Positions 23,519 to 32,786 of a stretch of DNA of 64,000 bases are shown here, in pieces; the stretch's first letter is position 1, and each line of letters starts with the position of its first letter. A program made the position numbers and the translations under genes. The stretch spans positions 67,427 to 131,426 of the forward strand of contig NZ_LMOR01000001.1 in the NCBI RefSeq assembly GCF_001424225.1, written 5' to 3'. Under the pieces are notes generated by a model, which saw nothing but the letters and a program-made list of their open reading frames with translations, was not told where the DNA came from and did no database searches. The DNA is from Microbacterium sp. Leaf151. Its GTDB lineage: Bacteria > Actinomycetota > Actinomycetes > Actinomycetales > Microbacteriaceae.

Positions 23519-25336
23519 TCAGCCGAGTGGACCGTACGCCGCCGGGCTTGTGCGGGCGTGCGTCGCTTGCTCGAAGGAATACGCGAGGCCGAGCAACGGG
23601 CCCTCGGCGAAGTCGCGCCCGAGGAACTCGAGGTTCACTCCTCCGGTCGAGGCCTCCCCCGCCACCCCCTGGCCCATCGGTACGGTCACCGCGGGGAGCC
23701 CCGTGTTGGGGCTCAGACGCATGTTGGTGCCGATCGTCGAGTAGGGGTTGCCGCTCGGGTAGATCACGGCATCCAGGTTCTGGTCCTCCATCAGGGCGGT
23801 CATGATCTCTTTGCCGCGCGCCAGTTGCAGGGTGTGCGTCCCCTCGGGGCCCGCCCACGCCTGGTAGGTCTCCTCGGTGATGGCGGCGCGCGCGCCGTAG
23901 GGGCTCTCGGCGCGACCGGGCACGATGTTCGGCGACTGCGAGATCTCCAGCAGGCTCCGCGTCGTCACCGCGGGGTTGAGGTACGCGGCGATGTAGTCGT
24001 TCAGGTCGTGGTTGAACTCCGGACCGCTGCCGCTGCCCTCACCCACGATCGCGGCGAAGCCCTCGGGCTCGGCCACCTCGACCACCGCGGCCCCCCGCGC
24101 TTCGAGCGAGGCCCGCGCCTCGGTGAACAGGCGCTGCGTGATCGGGTCGGTGCCGAGCATCGACGCGATGTAGCCGATCTTCGTGCCTGCGAGCGAGTCC
24201 GCGTCGAGGTAGGACGTGTAGGTTTCGGGGACCTTGCCCTCCTGCCGGGCCGTGATGGGGTCGCCAGCGTCCTGGCCGACGACGGCGTCGAGCGCGACCG
24301 TCGCATCGAGCACCGAGCGGGCCATGGGACCCCCGGTGTCCTGCGAAAGCGCGAGGGGCACGATGCCGGCGCGGCTCGCGAGTCCGACCGTGGGACGCAC
24401 GCCCACGAGCTGGTTGTACGTCGACGGGATGCGGATCGATCCGCCCGTGTCGGTGCCGAAGCCGAGCCCCGCGAGGTTCGCGGCGATCGCTGCGCCGGTG
24501 CCACCGCTGGAGCCGCCCGATGTCTTGGTCGTGTCGTACGGGCTCGAGACGGTGAGGGCTGTGCCCGCCGGCTGAAGGGCCGACCATTGCGACGAGAGGT
24601 TGATGGCGAATTCGTCCATCGAGGCCTTCGCCACGATGACGGCGCCGTCGGCGCGCAGACCCTCGACCATGGTGGCATCCGTGGTGGTCTGGTTCGCGTT
24701 CCAGCATCCGCAGCCGGCCGTGGTCGGCATGTCGACGGTGTTGTAGTTGTCTTTCAGGGCGACCGGGATGCCGAGGAGCATGCTCGTCATGCCCTTCTCG
24801 GCGCGCACGGCGTCGGCCTCGGCCGCAGCCTGCAGCGCCACCGTGCTCGTGGTGATGAGGGAGTTCAGCGGGCGCCCTCCGTCTTGCCGCACCACCTTGT
24901 CGTACGCCGCGATGCGGTCGAGGTACTGCTGGGTGAGCGACACCGAGGTGATGACGCCGGCGTTCATGGCGGCCTGCATCGCGACCGTGTCGGCCTCGAC
25001 GAGCTGGAACGGACCATCGTCGTAGATCACTCGCTGCGACAGCAGGGCGAGATCGGATGCCGTGATGGCGCCGTCGTCGTCGAGGTCGGCTGCCGCGGCA
25101 TCCGACCATCCGGCATCGTCGGACGCGAGCCCGATCCGCGCGGCGAGCACGTCGAGGTCGGCCTCGGTCACCTGCTCGTCACCGGTGAGGTCGAGTTCCG
25201 TGTAATACGGCGCGAGGAACGGTGCCGCGGCGGGCGCCGGGGCCGCCACGGCGGCCGCGGGAACGACCAGCGACCCGGCCGCGACGACGCCGAGCGCGGC
25301 CGCGACGGCGAGAGCACGTCGGGAGAGGGGGGTCAT
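23519..25336 (-). CDS. Secreted amidase-signature enzyme with N-terminal dockerin-like module
   Basis: A 605-residue protein. A signal peptide (MTPLSRRALAVAAALGVVAA... up to VAAPAPA) is followed by two calcium-loop repeats typical of type I dockerins (DLTGDEQVTEADLDVLAARI and DLDDDGAITASDLALLSQRV), then an amidase-signature domain. The triad is visible: Lys in VALKDN, Ser in TSGGSSGGTG, Ser in GTDTGGSIR. The family hydrolyses amides such as aryl amides or peptide amides; the substrate here is unknown. ATG 25336 follows GAAGGATC. Directly upstream in the same direction is a wall-anchored protein with a cohesin-like domain, so the two probably assemble outside the cell. Confidence 0.85.
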   Translation of the reverse strand: MTPLSRRALAVAAALGVVAAGSLVVPAAAVAAPAPAAAPFLAPYYTELDLTGDEQVTEADLDVLAARIGLASDDAGWSDAAAADLDDDGAITASDLALLSQRVIYDDGPFQLVEADTVAMQAAMNAGVITSVSLTQQYLDRIAAYDKVVRQDGGRPLNSLITTSTVALQAAAEADAVRAEKGMTSMLLGIPVALKDNYNTVDMPTTAGCGCWNANQTTTDATMVEGLRADGAVIVAKASMDEFAINLSSQWSALQPAGTALTVSSPYDTTKTSGGSSGGTGAAIAANLAGLGFGTDTGGSIRIPSTYNQLVGVRPTVGLASRAGIVPLALSQDTGGPMARSVLDATVALDAVVGQDAGDPITARQEGKVPETYTSYLDADSLAGTKIGYIASMLGTDPITQRLFTEARASLEARGAAVVEVAEPEGFAAIVGEGSGSGPEFNHDLNDYIAAYLNPAVTTRSLLEISQSPNIVPGRAESPYGARAAITEETYQAWAGPEGTHTLQLARGKEIMTALMEDQNLDAVIYPSGNPYSTIGTNMRLSPNTGLPAVTVPMGQGVAGEASTGGVNLEFLGRDFAEGPLLGLAYSFEQATHARTSPAAYGPLG

Positions 25337-25377
25337 GACGGATCCTTCGCGGGACGGAACGGACGAGGTGCGGGCGT

Positions 25378-26181
25378 TCATTCGCGCACCCCCTGACGAC
25401 GACGGGCGACGAGAAGAGCCCCGGCGGCGAGGAGCACGACACCGACGACGCCGGATGTCAGCCAGGCGGCCGCGTCGACACCGGTGGTCGCGAGGTCCGA
25501 TCCTCCGGGAGCGGCGGCCGAACCGGTCGGCGACGGCGACGCGGATGCCGTCGGGGTGGACGTCGTGGTCGGGGTCGATGTGGGCGTCGCGGTCGATGTG
25601 GGTGCCGGCGTCGCGCTGGCGGTCGGCGCGGGTGTCGCGGTCGGCGACGGCGAGGGGGTCGCGGTGATGGAGAGCGAGGTCGACGCCCCGGCGGCGTTCG
25701 TCGTCACCTCTCCCGTCGACGAGACCAGGCGCGCGGCCGAGAGCTCGATACGCGCCGTACCGACAGCGAGCACGCGCACGGGCACGCTCGCGAGGACGAT
25801 CTGGCCGGTGCTCGACAGACCGGGCGATGTGCCGAGACGCGAGTGGCTGATCGTCACCTCACCTGGCGCGGCCACGGCGGAGGTGTAGCCCCCCTCCGGT
25901 CCTGTCGGGGCGTCGCCCGTCGGCTCGAGGAGGAGATCGTCGGCGGACAGCACGAGGTCATAGGCGTACAGGTCGGTGACACCCGACCCGCGAACGGTCA
26001 CGACGACGGTGTCCCCCACCGCGGCGGTCGCCGGAGCAACCTCTACGGTGAGGACGGCGGTCGGTGGGGCGGCGTGTGCCGCGGATGCGACGGCGAGCGG
26101 CCCGATGAGGGCGAGGCTCGCCACGAGGGAGGCGCCGAAACGGCGCATCCTCGATCGGCGGGCAGATGTGGTCGTGGGCAT
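25378..26181 (-). CDS. Cell-wall-anchored cohesin-domain protein
   Basis: A 267-residue protein. A signal peptide ends near AAHAAPP. Residues about 40-170 look like a cohesin domain (LTVEVAPATAAVGDTVVVTV; YAYDLVLSADD; GQIVLASVPVRVLAVGTARI). A Thr/Pro/Ser linker (TPSPSPTATPAPTASATP and onward) leads to a sorting signal: LATTG, hydrophobic VVGVVLLAAGALLV, basic RRRQGVRE. LAxTG is the class E sortase signal common in GC-rich Gram-positives. It precedes the dockerin-bearing amidase by 41 bases, and the pair suggests a displayed cohesin-dockerin complex. Confidence 0.8.
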   Translation of the reverse strand: MPTTTSARRSRMRRFGASLVASLALIGPLAVASAAHAAPPTAVLTVEVAPATAAVGDTVVVTVRGSGVTDLYAYDLVLSADDLLLEPTGDAPTGPEGGYTSAVAAPGEVTISHSRLGTSPGLSSTGQIVLASVPVRVLAVGTARIELSAARLVSSTGEVTTNAAGASTSLSITATPSPSPTATPAPTASATPAPTSTATPTSTPTTTSTPTASASPSPTGSAAAPGGSDLATTGVDAAAWLTSGVVGVVLLAAGALLVARRRQGVRE

Positions 26182-26390
26182 GCGCGTGCAGGGCTCCTCG
26201 GGCAGAGACGGAGACGATCGTCAGCCGCGGGGGTCTGGGCATCCGATCGACGGGGGTGTTCAGACCTTGACAGTTCAACATGTCCGACAAGTTGCGCGAC
26301 ATTTCGCCGACGTGTCGGGCGGGAGGATGCCCCGCATCCGGGCCGTCCAGCCCCGACCCGCTCGGCATCCGACGGGATAACGTCGGCGGA

Positions 26391-26777
26391 ATGGCCACAC
26401 CGACGCGCAGCTCCCTGGCAGCCTTCTTCCTTCGTCTGGGAAGACAGGTGTGGGTGCGCGCGGCGATCTTCACGGTGGTCGCGGTCGTCGTCGCCCTGGC
26501 GGCCGATTACCTCGGTCCCCTGCTGCCGTTCGAGTTCGGGATCGACCTCGCCCAGAATTCCGTCGGGTCCCTGCTCCAGATCATCGCCACCGCGATGCTC
26601 ACCGTCAGCACCTTCTCGGTTCTCGCCACCGTCGTCGCCGTGCGCGACCCGCACTCGACGCTCGGGCTGAAAGCCGCGTGGGTCACCGCGCTCCTGCTGC
26701 TGCCGCCGGTCGGGCTGGTCGCATGGGAAGCGTCGCGAGTGGTCGAGCATCGCGCGGCTCGACTCGTGCACGCGTAG
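26391..26777 (+). CDS. Short membrane protein resembling a truncated DUF2254 protein
   Basis: A 128-residue protein. WVRAAIFTVVAVVVALAADY then GSLLQIIATAMLTVSTFSVL closely resembles the start of DUF2254 membrane proteins, which normally run past 400 residues. After that the sequence becomes a different hydrophobic segment (AAWVTALLLLPPVGLVAWE) and a short tail. It may be a degraded gene or a natural short relative. TAACGT seven bases before the ATG suggests a leaderless start. Confidence 0.55.
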   Translation: MATPTRSSLAAFFLRLGRQVWVRAAIFTVVAVVVALAADYLGPLLPFEFGIDLAQNSVGSLLQIIATAMLTVSTFSVLATVVAVRDPHSTLGLKAAWVTALLLLPPVGLVAWEASRVVEHRAARLVHA

Positions 26778-26807
26778 GGGAAGACGACCCCGGGCCGGGG
26801 CCGAGCG

Positions 26808-27707
26808 TCAGAGAGTGCGGAGAGCGGCGGCCACGCCGCCCTCGGTCACCGACAGGCCCACCTCGCCTGCCGCGGCGTGGACCTCGGGCGGACCCTGGTG
26901 CATGGCGATTGCGCGCCCGCCGTTGCGCACGGCCCACTGCATCATCTCGATGTCGTTGCGGCCGTCGCCCATCACCAGCACCTGGTGGGGTGCGATGTCG
27001 AGCCAGGTGCGCACGCGTTCGAGCGCGGTCGACTTGTCGACGCCCTGCGGGGCGATGTCGAGCCAGGCGGTCCACCCGATGGCGTAGGACACCTGGCTCA
27101 GGCCGATGCGCTCGACGAGCTCGAGGAAGTCCTGATCGGTCTGTTCGGGGGCGACGACCACGACGCGGCAGACCGGCTGACCCGACAGCTCGTCGAAGGT
27201 CACCTTGTTGGCACCCTGGAGGTTCCAGTCATCGAGGTAGTCGGTGAACAGACGCGAACCATCGGGCAGTTCGACGAGGAAGTGCGCCCCGGCGAGGTGC
27301 TCGCCGAGAAGCGTCAGCACCTCGGTCGGATCGAAGGTTTCGACGTGCGCTCGCTCGTACTCCCCGGCATCCGGGTCTCCGACCCGGCGCATGATGATGG
27401 CCCCGTTCGAACACACCGCGTACTCGGGACGGATGCCGAGGCGCGCCATGATCGTGTGGGTGCTGTCCCAACTGCGGCCGGTGGCGAGCATGACCTCGTG
27501 CCCCGCCTCGCCGGCATCCGCCACGGCGTCCACCACGCCGGGACTCAGCGTGTCGTCTTCGAGCAGGACGGTGCCGTCGATGTCGAGAGCGATCAGCATC
27601 CGTCCGACGGGGGCGTCGTCGGCCAACGCGGCGACGACATCGGCCGCCTCCTGCCGCGGCGCGCTCTCGACGGCGCCGCTGTCGGGGAGAGCCGCCTCGT
27701 CGCTCAC
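26808..27707 (-). CDS. HAD-superfamily (Cof-type) hydrolase
   Basis: A 299-residue protein. Motif [10 protein letters not shown] supplies the nucleophile and acid/base aspartates; [10 protein letters not shown] is motif [14 protein letters not shown] is motif IV. The large C2 cap between them marks the Cof (type IIB) group of sugar-phosphate or flavin/nucleotide phosphatases. GTG 27707 overlaps the serS stop by four bases, so it is translationally coupled to seryl-tRNA synthetase. The substrate is unknown. Confidence 0.85.
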   Translation of the reverse strand: MSDEAALPDSGAVESAPRQEAADVVAALADDAPVGRMLIALDIDGTVLLEDDTLSPGVVDAVADAGEAGHEVMLATGRSWDSTHTIMARLGIRPEYAVCSNGAIIMRRVGDPDAGEYERAHVETFDPTEVLTLLGEHLAGAHFLVELPDGSRLFTDYLDDWNLQGANKVTFDELSGQPVCRVVVVAPEQTDQDFLELVERIGLSQVSYAIGWTAWLDIAPQGVDKSTALERVRTWLDIAPHQVLVMGDGRNDIEMMQWAVRNGGRAIAMHQGPPEVHAAAGEVGLSVTEGGVAAALRTL

Positions 27708-28972
27708 GCGACCGGCTCCATGACCTCGAGTCCGCCCAGGTACGGCCGCAACACCTCGGGGACCATGACCGACCCGTCTTCGCGCTGGTGCGTCTCGAGC
27801 AGGGCGACGATCCAGCGGGTCGTCGCGAGCGTGCCGTTCAAGGTCGCGACGGGCTGGGTCTTGCCCCCACCCTCGGGCCGGAACCGGGTCTCGAGACGAC
27901 GCGCCTGATAGGTCGTGCAGTTCGACGTGCTGGTGAGTTCGCGGTAGGCGTCTTGTGTGGGCACCCACGCCTCGATGTCGAACTTGCGCGCGGCGCTGGA
28001 GCCCAGATCGCCGGCGGCGACGTCGATCACGCGGTACGCGAGGCCGAGGTCTTGCAGCATGGCCTCTTGCATCGCGACCAGGCGGTCGTGCTCGGCCTCG
28101 GCCTCGGCCGGGTCGGTGTAGACGAACATCTCGAGCTTGTTGAACTGGTGCACGCGGATGATGCCGCGGGTGTCCTTTCCGTACGAGCCCGCCTCGCTGC
28201 GGTAGCAGGTGGACCAGCCGGCGTAGCGCTTCGGCCCCCGCTCGAAGTCGAGGATCTCGTCCATGTGGTAGCCGGCGAGCGGGACCTCGCTCGTGCCCAC
28301 CAGATAAAGGTCTTCCTTCGGCAGGTGGTACACCTCGTCGGCGTGCTGGCCGAGGAAGCCGGTGCCGCGCATGACCTCCGGCCGCACCAGGGTCGGCGGG
28401 ATCATCGGGGTGAACCCGGCCTGCAGTGCCCGGTCGAGCGCCAGGGTCATCAGCGCGAGCTCGAGGCGGGCGCCGATGCCGGTGAGGAAGTAGAACCGGC
28501 TTCCCGACACCTTCGTGCCGCGCTCCATGTCGATGGCGCCCAGCTTCTCGCCGATCTCGAGGTGATCGCGCGGCTCGAAGTCATACTCGGGGATCTCGCC
28601 GTAGGTGCGGAGGGTGACGAAGTTCTCTTCGCCGCCCGCGGGCACGCCGTCGATCACGATGTTCTCGATCTTCGCGAGCGCCGCCTCGGCGGCCGCTTCG
28701 GCCTCACCGACGGCGTGCTGCGCCGCCTTGACCTGCTCGCTGAGCTGTTTGGCCTCGGCCACGAGGGCCGCCTTCTCGTCTTTCGGCGCTTGCGCGACGC
28801 GCTTGCCGTGCGCGTTCTGCGCGGCACGGAGCTCTTCGAAGTCCGTGATGGCCTTGCGGCGACGGCGGTCGGCGTCGAGCGCGTCGTCGACCGACGCGGG
28901 CGATTCCCCACGGGCGATCTGGGAGCGCTTCACGAGCTCGGGATCTTCACGCAGCAGAGTCAGGTCGATCAC
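27704..28972 (-). CDS. serS: Seryl-tRNA synthetase
   Basis: A 422-residue class II synthetase that charges tRNA-Ser. The N-terminal coiled coil ([39 protein letters not shown]) grips the long variable arm. Motif 2 lies in [16 protein letters not shown] and motif 3 in [22 protein letters not shown] 28972 is the start; TAGGAT ends six bases before it, so the mRNA is probably leaderless. Full length for the family. Confidence 0.97.
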   Translation of the reverse strand: MIDLTLLREDPELVKRSQIARGESPASVDDALDADRRRRKAITDFEELRAAQNAHGKRVAQAPKDEKAALVAEAKQLSEQVKAAQHAVGEAEAAAEAALAKIENIVIDGVPAGGEENFVTLRTYGEIPEYDFEPRDHLEIGEKLGAIDMERGTKVSGSRFYFLTGIGARLELALMTLALDRALQAGFTPMIPPTLVRPEVMRGTGFLGQHADEVYHLPKEDLYLVGTSEVPLAGYHMDEILDFERGPKRYAGWSTCYRSEAGSYGKDTRGIIRVHQFNKLEMFVYTDPAEAEAEHDRLVAMQEAMLQDLGLAYRVIDVAAGDLGSSAARKFDIEAWVPTQDAYRELTSTSNCTTYQARRLETRFRPEGGGKTQPVATLNGTLATTRWIVALLETHQREDGSVMVPEVLRPYLGGLEVMEPVA

Positions 28973-29147
28973 GCGTCCATCCTAGGGTCGGCATCCGGCA
29001 TCGCCCCCTGCGCGCCGGGCCATGAACGCGCGGCGCGGCCGCGGAACGATCGCCCCGGTCCGCGGGACGCATGCGTCTCCGGCATCCGCCCGTCAAGCCC
29101 GACCGCTCGGCCGGTCGCGCGAGGAGCGCGGTCCTAGGGTGGATGCC

Positions 29148-30437
29148 ATGGCCGCCCCTGACGCGTCGCGTGACGACGCGGAATCCCCCGAGAACCTCCC
29201 CGCCGATGCCCCCGACGGGGTGAAGGCGGATGCCGCCGCGGCCGAGGGATCGAGTGAGCACTTCGACGCGGCGCGCCTCGGCGACGACGTCGCCGACCAT
29301 CCCCGCAAAGACGCGCCGCGTCCGAAGGACGCGGCCGAGCCCGACGACGTCATCCACCAGCCCGAGGATGTGCCGCCGGACACCTCGGACGAGAGCTCCG
29401 GCGAGGCCCAGCGCGTCTCGGCGGACGGCGACGAGGCCCCCATCGACGCCGAGCCCACCACGAAGAAGCGCGCCGCGCTGATCTACAACCCCACCAAGGT
29501 CGAGCCTGAGCAGCTGCGTGCACGCATGGCCGAGATGGCCGCCGCGGCGGGCTGGGCCGAGCCTCTGTTCTACGAGACGACCGTCGACGATCTCGGCGAC
29601 GACTCGACGCGCGCCGCCCTCGAGGAGAAGGTGGATGCCGTTGTCGTGGCCGGCGGCGACGGCACGGTTCGCGCGGTGGCCGAGGCGCTGACCTCCTCGG
29701 GCGTCCCCCTCACGATCGTGCCGAGCGGCACCGGGAACCTGCTCGCCCGCAACCTGAACCTTCCGCTGAGCGACACGGACGCGATGATCCGCGCCACCTT
29801 CGACGGCGACATCCTCCCCATCGACACCGGACTCGCCCGCATCCGTCGGGCCGACGGCGAGATCGAGGAGCACGGGTTCTCGGTCATGGCCGGCATCGGT
29901 CTCGACGCCGCGATGATCCAGAACACGCGTGACGACCTGAAGAAGCAGGTCGGCTGGGTCGCATACGTCGACGGAGCGGCGCGGTCGCTCGTCTCGGCGA
30001 AGCCCTTCCGCGTCATGTACCAGCTCAACGGACACCGCCTGCACTCGGCGAAGGTGCAGAGCGTGCTGTTCGCGAACTGCGGCGCCCTGCAGGGCGGCGT
30101 GGCGCTGATCCCCGACGCCTCCGTCGCCGACGGCCGACTCGACGTGGCCATCCTCCAGCCGAGCGGCGTGCTGGGCTGGTTGGGTGTGTGGCGGAGCATC
30201 GTGTGGGACAACTCCGTGCTGCGCAAGTTCCGCGCGGGCCGCCGCGTGCTCGAACGCCGTAAGGACACCTCTGTGCGCTACCTGCGCGGCACGGGCATCG
30301 AGTTGGCGACATCCCCCGCGCAGCCGATCGAGCTGGACGGCGATGAGTTCGGCGAAGCGACGCGCGTCTACACCCGCATCGTCCCCGGTGGTCTCTCGGT
30401 CGCGCTGCCGAAGGGGCACGACGTCTCCTCGCTCTGA
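29148..30437 (+). CDS. Diacylglycerol-kinase-family lipid kinase with acidic N-terminal extension
   Basis: A 429-residue protein. From about residue 110 it is a DAGK catalytic domain: ALIYNPTKVE, VVVAGGDGTVRAVAEAL, VPSGTGNLLARNLNLP, FSVMAGIGLDAAMI. These enzymes phosphorylate diacylglycerol or related lipids and act at the membrane. The first 110 residues are acidic and disordered, rich in Asp, Glu, Ala and Pro, and not part of the family. TAGGGT seven bases before ATG 29148 suggests a leaderless transcript. Confidence 0.88.
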   Translation: MAAPDASRDDAESPENLPADAPDGVKADAAAAEGSSEHFDAARLGDDVADHPRKDAPRPKDAAEPDDVIHQPEDVPPDTSDESSGEAQRVSADGDEAPIDAEPTTKKRAALIYNPTKVEPEQLRARMAEMAAAAGWAEPLFYETTVDDLGDDSTRAALEEKVDAVVVAGGDGTVRAVAEALTSSGVPLTIVPSGTGNLLARNLNLPLSDTDAMIRATFDGDILPIDTGLARIRRADGEIEEHGFSVMAGIGLDAAMIQNTRDDLKKQVGWVAYVDGAARSLVSAKPFRVMYQLNGHRLHSAKVQSVLFANCGALQGGVALIPDASVADGRLDVAILQPSGVLGWLGVWRSIVWDNSVLRKFRAGRRVLERRKDTSVRYLRGTGIELATSPAQPIELDGDEFGEATRVYTRIVPGGLSVALPKGHDVSSL

Positions 30438-30563
30438 CGCAGTCGCCCTCCGGGGCGCACGTGCCCGCGCGCGAGAGTGCCTGCGTTCGCCGAGCCCGTA
30501 TGCCCTGCGCGTCGATCGCCCACGTGTTCGGCAACCGGGTGCGGTTTCGACGCCCATCGCGGC

Positions 30564-30611
30564 GGGGCGCCGCGGGGCGGGGCGCCGCGGGGCGGGGCGG
30601 GGCGGGCGGGT
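30564..30611. repeat. G-rich tandem repeat
   Basis: GGGGCGCCGCGGGGC occurs twice in tandem and runs into further GGGGC/GGGC units. It lies in the gap upstream of the photolyase gene and has several G-runs on the plus strand that could form a quadruplex. Confidence 0.8.
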
Positions 30612-30655
30612 GTCAAGCCCGAAGCGGCGGATGCCGTGGTCGATAGCGTCGGAGG

Positions 30656-32026
30656 ATGCCTTCGCCCTCGATCGTGTGGTTCCGTGACGATCTCCGTCTC
30701 ACCGACAATCCGGCCCTGCGCGCGGCGCTCGACCGCGACGAGCCGATCGTGGCGTTGTACATCCTCGACGAGGAATCAGACGGGGTGCGCCTGATCGGCG
30801 GGGCGGCGCGGTGGTGGCTGCACGGGTCTCTGGCATCCCTCGCCGCACGCCTCGATGAACGGGGCTCCACGCTCGTGCTGCGCCGAGGCAGGGCGTCCGA
30901 GGTGGTGCCCGCCGTGGTCGAGGAGCTGGACGCCGGCGCCGTGTTCTGGAACCGGCGTTACGGCGGGGTCGAGCGCGAGATCGACGCCGGACTCAAGGAG
31001 AAGCTGCGGAACGACGGCGTGACGGTCGCGTCGTTCGCCGCCAACCTGCTCTACGAGCCGTGGACCGTGCGGACGCAGACCGGCAACCCGTACGGCGTCT
31101 ACAGCCCCTTCGCGCGCGCCGTGCAGAAGCTTCCCGCGCCGCGACCGCCCCTGCCGGAGGCGCGGAAGATCCCCGGCTTCGACGGCCGCGTCGACGGCGA
31201 CGACCTCGGCGCGTGGGACCTGCTGCCGACGAAGCCCGACTGGGCCGGAGGCCTGCGGGAGACGTGGGAACCGGGCGAGCCCGCGGCCAAGGCGCGCCTC
31301 AAGGAGTTCCTCGACGACGACCTCGGCGACTATTCGACCTATCGTGACGAGTTCGCCGGCGGCGCGACCTCGAACCTCTCCCCACGGCTGCGATGGGGAG
31401 AACTGAGCCCGTACCAGGTCTGGCACGACACCCTCGAGCACAGGGGATCGGGAGAGCACGCGAAGAGCGCGGGCGGGTTCCTCTCCGAGCTCGTCTGGCG
31501 GGAGTTCGCGTGGCACGTGACCTACCACTCCCCCGACATCGCGACCGCGAACTGGCGACGGAACTTCGACGCCTTCCCCTGGCCGGAGCTGAACCGCGCA
31601 CACCTGGAGACGTGGCAGCAGGGCAAGACCGGCGTCGCCGTGGTGGATGCCGGTATGCGTCAGCTCTGGCACACCGGCGTCATGCACAACCGGGTGCGCA
31701 TGGTCACGGCATCCTTCCTCATCAAGAACCTGCTCATCGACTGGCGCCATGGCGAGCAGTGGTTCTGGGATTGCCTGGTGGACGCGGATGCCGCGAGCAA
31801 CCCGTTCAACTGGCAGTGGGTCGCGGGGTCCGGTGCGGATGCCGCCCCGTACTTCCGCGTGTTCAACCCGGAGACGCAGCGCAAGAAGTTCGACTCGCAC
31901 GATCGGTACGTGCGCGAGTGGGCGCCCGAGTACCTCGACGAGAACCCGCCGGAGCCGATGGTCGATCTCGGCGAGACGCGCAAGCGCGCGCTCGACGCCT
32001 ACGCACAGGTGCGTCACGGCGGCTGA
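30656..32026 (+). CDS. phr: Deoxyribodipyrimidine photolyase
   Basis: A 456-residue class I photolyase/cryptochrome-family protein that repairs cyclobutane pyrimidine dimers with light. The N-terminal antenna domain begins SIVWFRDDLRLTDNPAL. The FAD-binding domain shows KTGVAVVDAGMRQLWHTGVM, HNRVRMVTASFLIKNLL, and WQWVAGSGADAAPYFRVFN, all family hallmarks. TAGCGT six bases before the ATG fits leaderless transcription. Class I CPD repair rather than cryptochrome is inferred from length and motifs. Confidence 0.95.
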   Translation: MPSPSIVWFRDDLRLTDNPALRAALDRDEPIVALYILDEESDGVRLIGGAARWWLHGSLASLAARLDERGSTLVLRRGRASEVVPAVVEELDAGAVFWNRRYGGVEREIDAGLKEKLRNDGVTVASFAANLLYEPWTVRTQTGNPYGVYSPFARAVQKLPAPRPPLPEARKIPGFDGRVDGDDLGAWDLLPTKPDWAGGLRETWEPGEPAAKARLKEFLDDDLGDYSTYRDEFAGGATSNLSPRLRWGELSPYQVWHDTLEHRGSGEHAKSAGGFLSELVWREFAWHVTYHSPDIATANWRRNFDAFPWPELNRAHLETWQQGKTGVAVVDAGMRQLWHTGVMHNRVRMVTASFLIKNLLIDWRHGEQWFWDCLVDADAASNPFNWQWVAGSGADAAPYFRVFNPETQRKKFDSHDRYVREWAPEYLDENPPEPMVDLGETRKRALDAYAQVRHGG

Positions 32027-32149
32027 ACGCCGTCTCGCGCACGCGGCGGCGGGGCCGTCGGTGCGCGCGGAGTCGAGCGCTGCAGTGGGCGGGCCGGGCT
32101 GATCGTCACCGCGAGGTCCGCCGCGGGTGGCGACACCCGAACACGCGAA

Positions 32150-32176
32150 AAGGGCGCCACCTCTCGGCGACGCCCC
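32150..32176 (-). terminator. Hairpin terminator of the Asp23 gene
   Basis: On the minus strand AGGGGCG pairs with CGCCCT, followed by TTTTC; it lies about 15 bases past the stop at 32191. Confidence 0.65.
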
Positions 32177-32190
32177 TCTCGGAACGGATG

Positions 32191-32619
32191 TCAGTTGACG
32201 CGGTTGTCTTCGACCGTGTCCTCGTCCGCGTCGTCGCCGGGGATGAAGACGTCGACCACGGTCACGTTGATCTCGGCGACCTTCATGCCCACGAGCTCGG
32301 TGATGGCCTGGTGCACGGCCGCGCGGACGTTCGACGCCACCCGCTGCAGCTGCTCGGGGTAGTCGACCTGGATCGAGATGTCGGCGGCGACCTCGGTCTC
32401 GCCCACCTCGACGCTCACGCCCTGCGCGTGGTCCTTCGCACCGACGGCCTGGCGGATGTTGCCGATGACGCGGGCGGCGCCGCCACCGAGGGCGTGGACG
32501 CCGGGAACCTCAGCCGCGGCGATGCCGGCGACCTTGGCGACGACGGCGTCGACGATGACGGTCGAGCCGCCGTCCTTCGTGGAGGTGGTGGGGGTGGCGG
32601 TGGTGGTGTTCTCGGCCAT
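32191..32619 (-). CDS. Asp23/Gls24 family envelope stress protein
   Basis: A 142-residue protein. VIVDAVVAKVAGIAAAEVPG, VSVEVGETEVAADISIQVDY and VRAAVHQAITELVGMKVAEI, then VTVVDVF, match the Asp23 family from end to end. Members sit at the cell envelope and respond to alkaline or cell-wall stress. A short Thr-rich N-terminus precedes the domain. Single gene with its own terminator. Confidence 0.92.
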   Translation of the reverse strand: MAENTTTATPTTSTKDGGSTVIVDAVVAKVAGIAAAEVPGVHALGGGAARVIGNIRQAVGAKDHAQGVSVEVGETEVAADISIQVDYPEQLQRVASNVRAAVHQAITELVGMKVAEINVTVVDVFIPGDDADEDTVEDNRVN

Positions 32620-32786
32620 GTTCGCTTCCTTCCGTCGTACCGGGACCGTGTGTCCCGCGATGTCATAAGTGAGACGCGCGCGGAGCGCGGTTCGTCACGG
32701 CTTTTTCCTGGGAGAAGCCTGAAGATGGATGCCCCGCCGTCCCGGCCGGGGATCCGCGGAATATCGAGACGGCTCGTCACGTTCCC

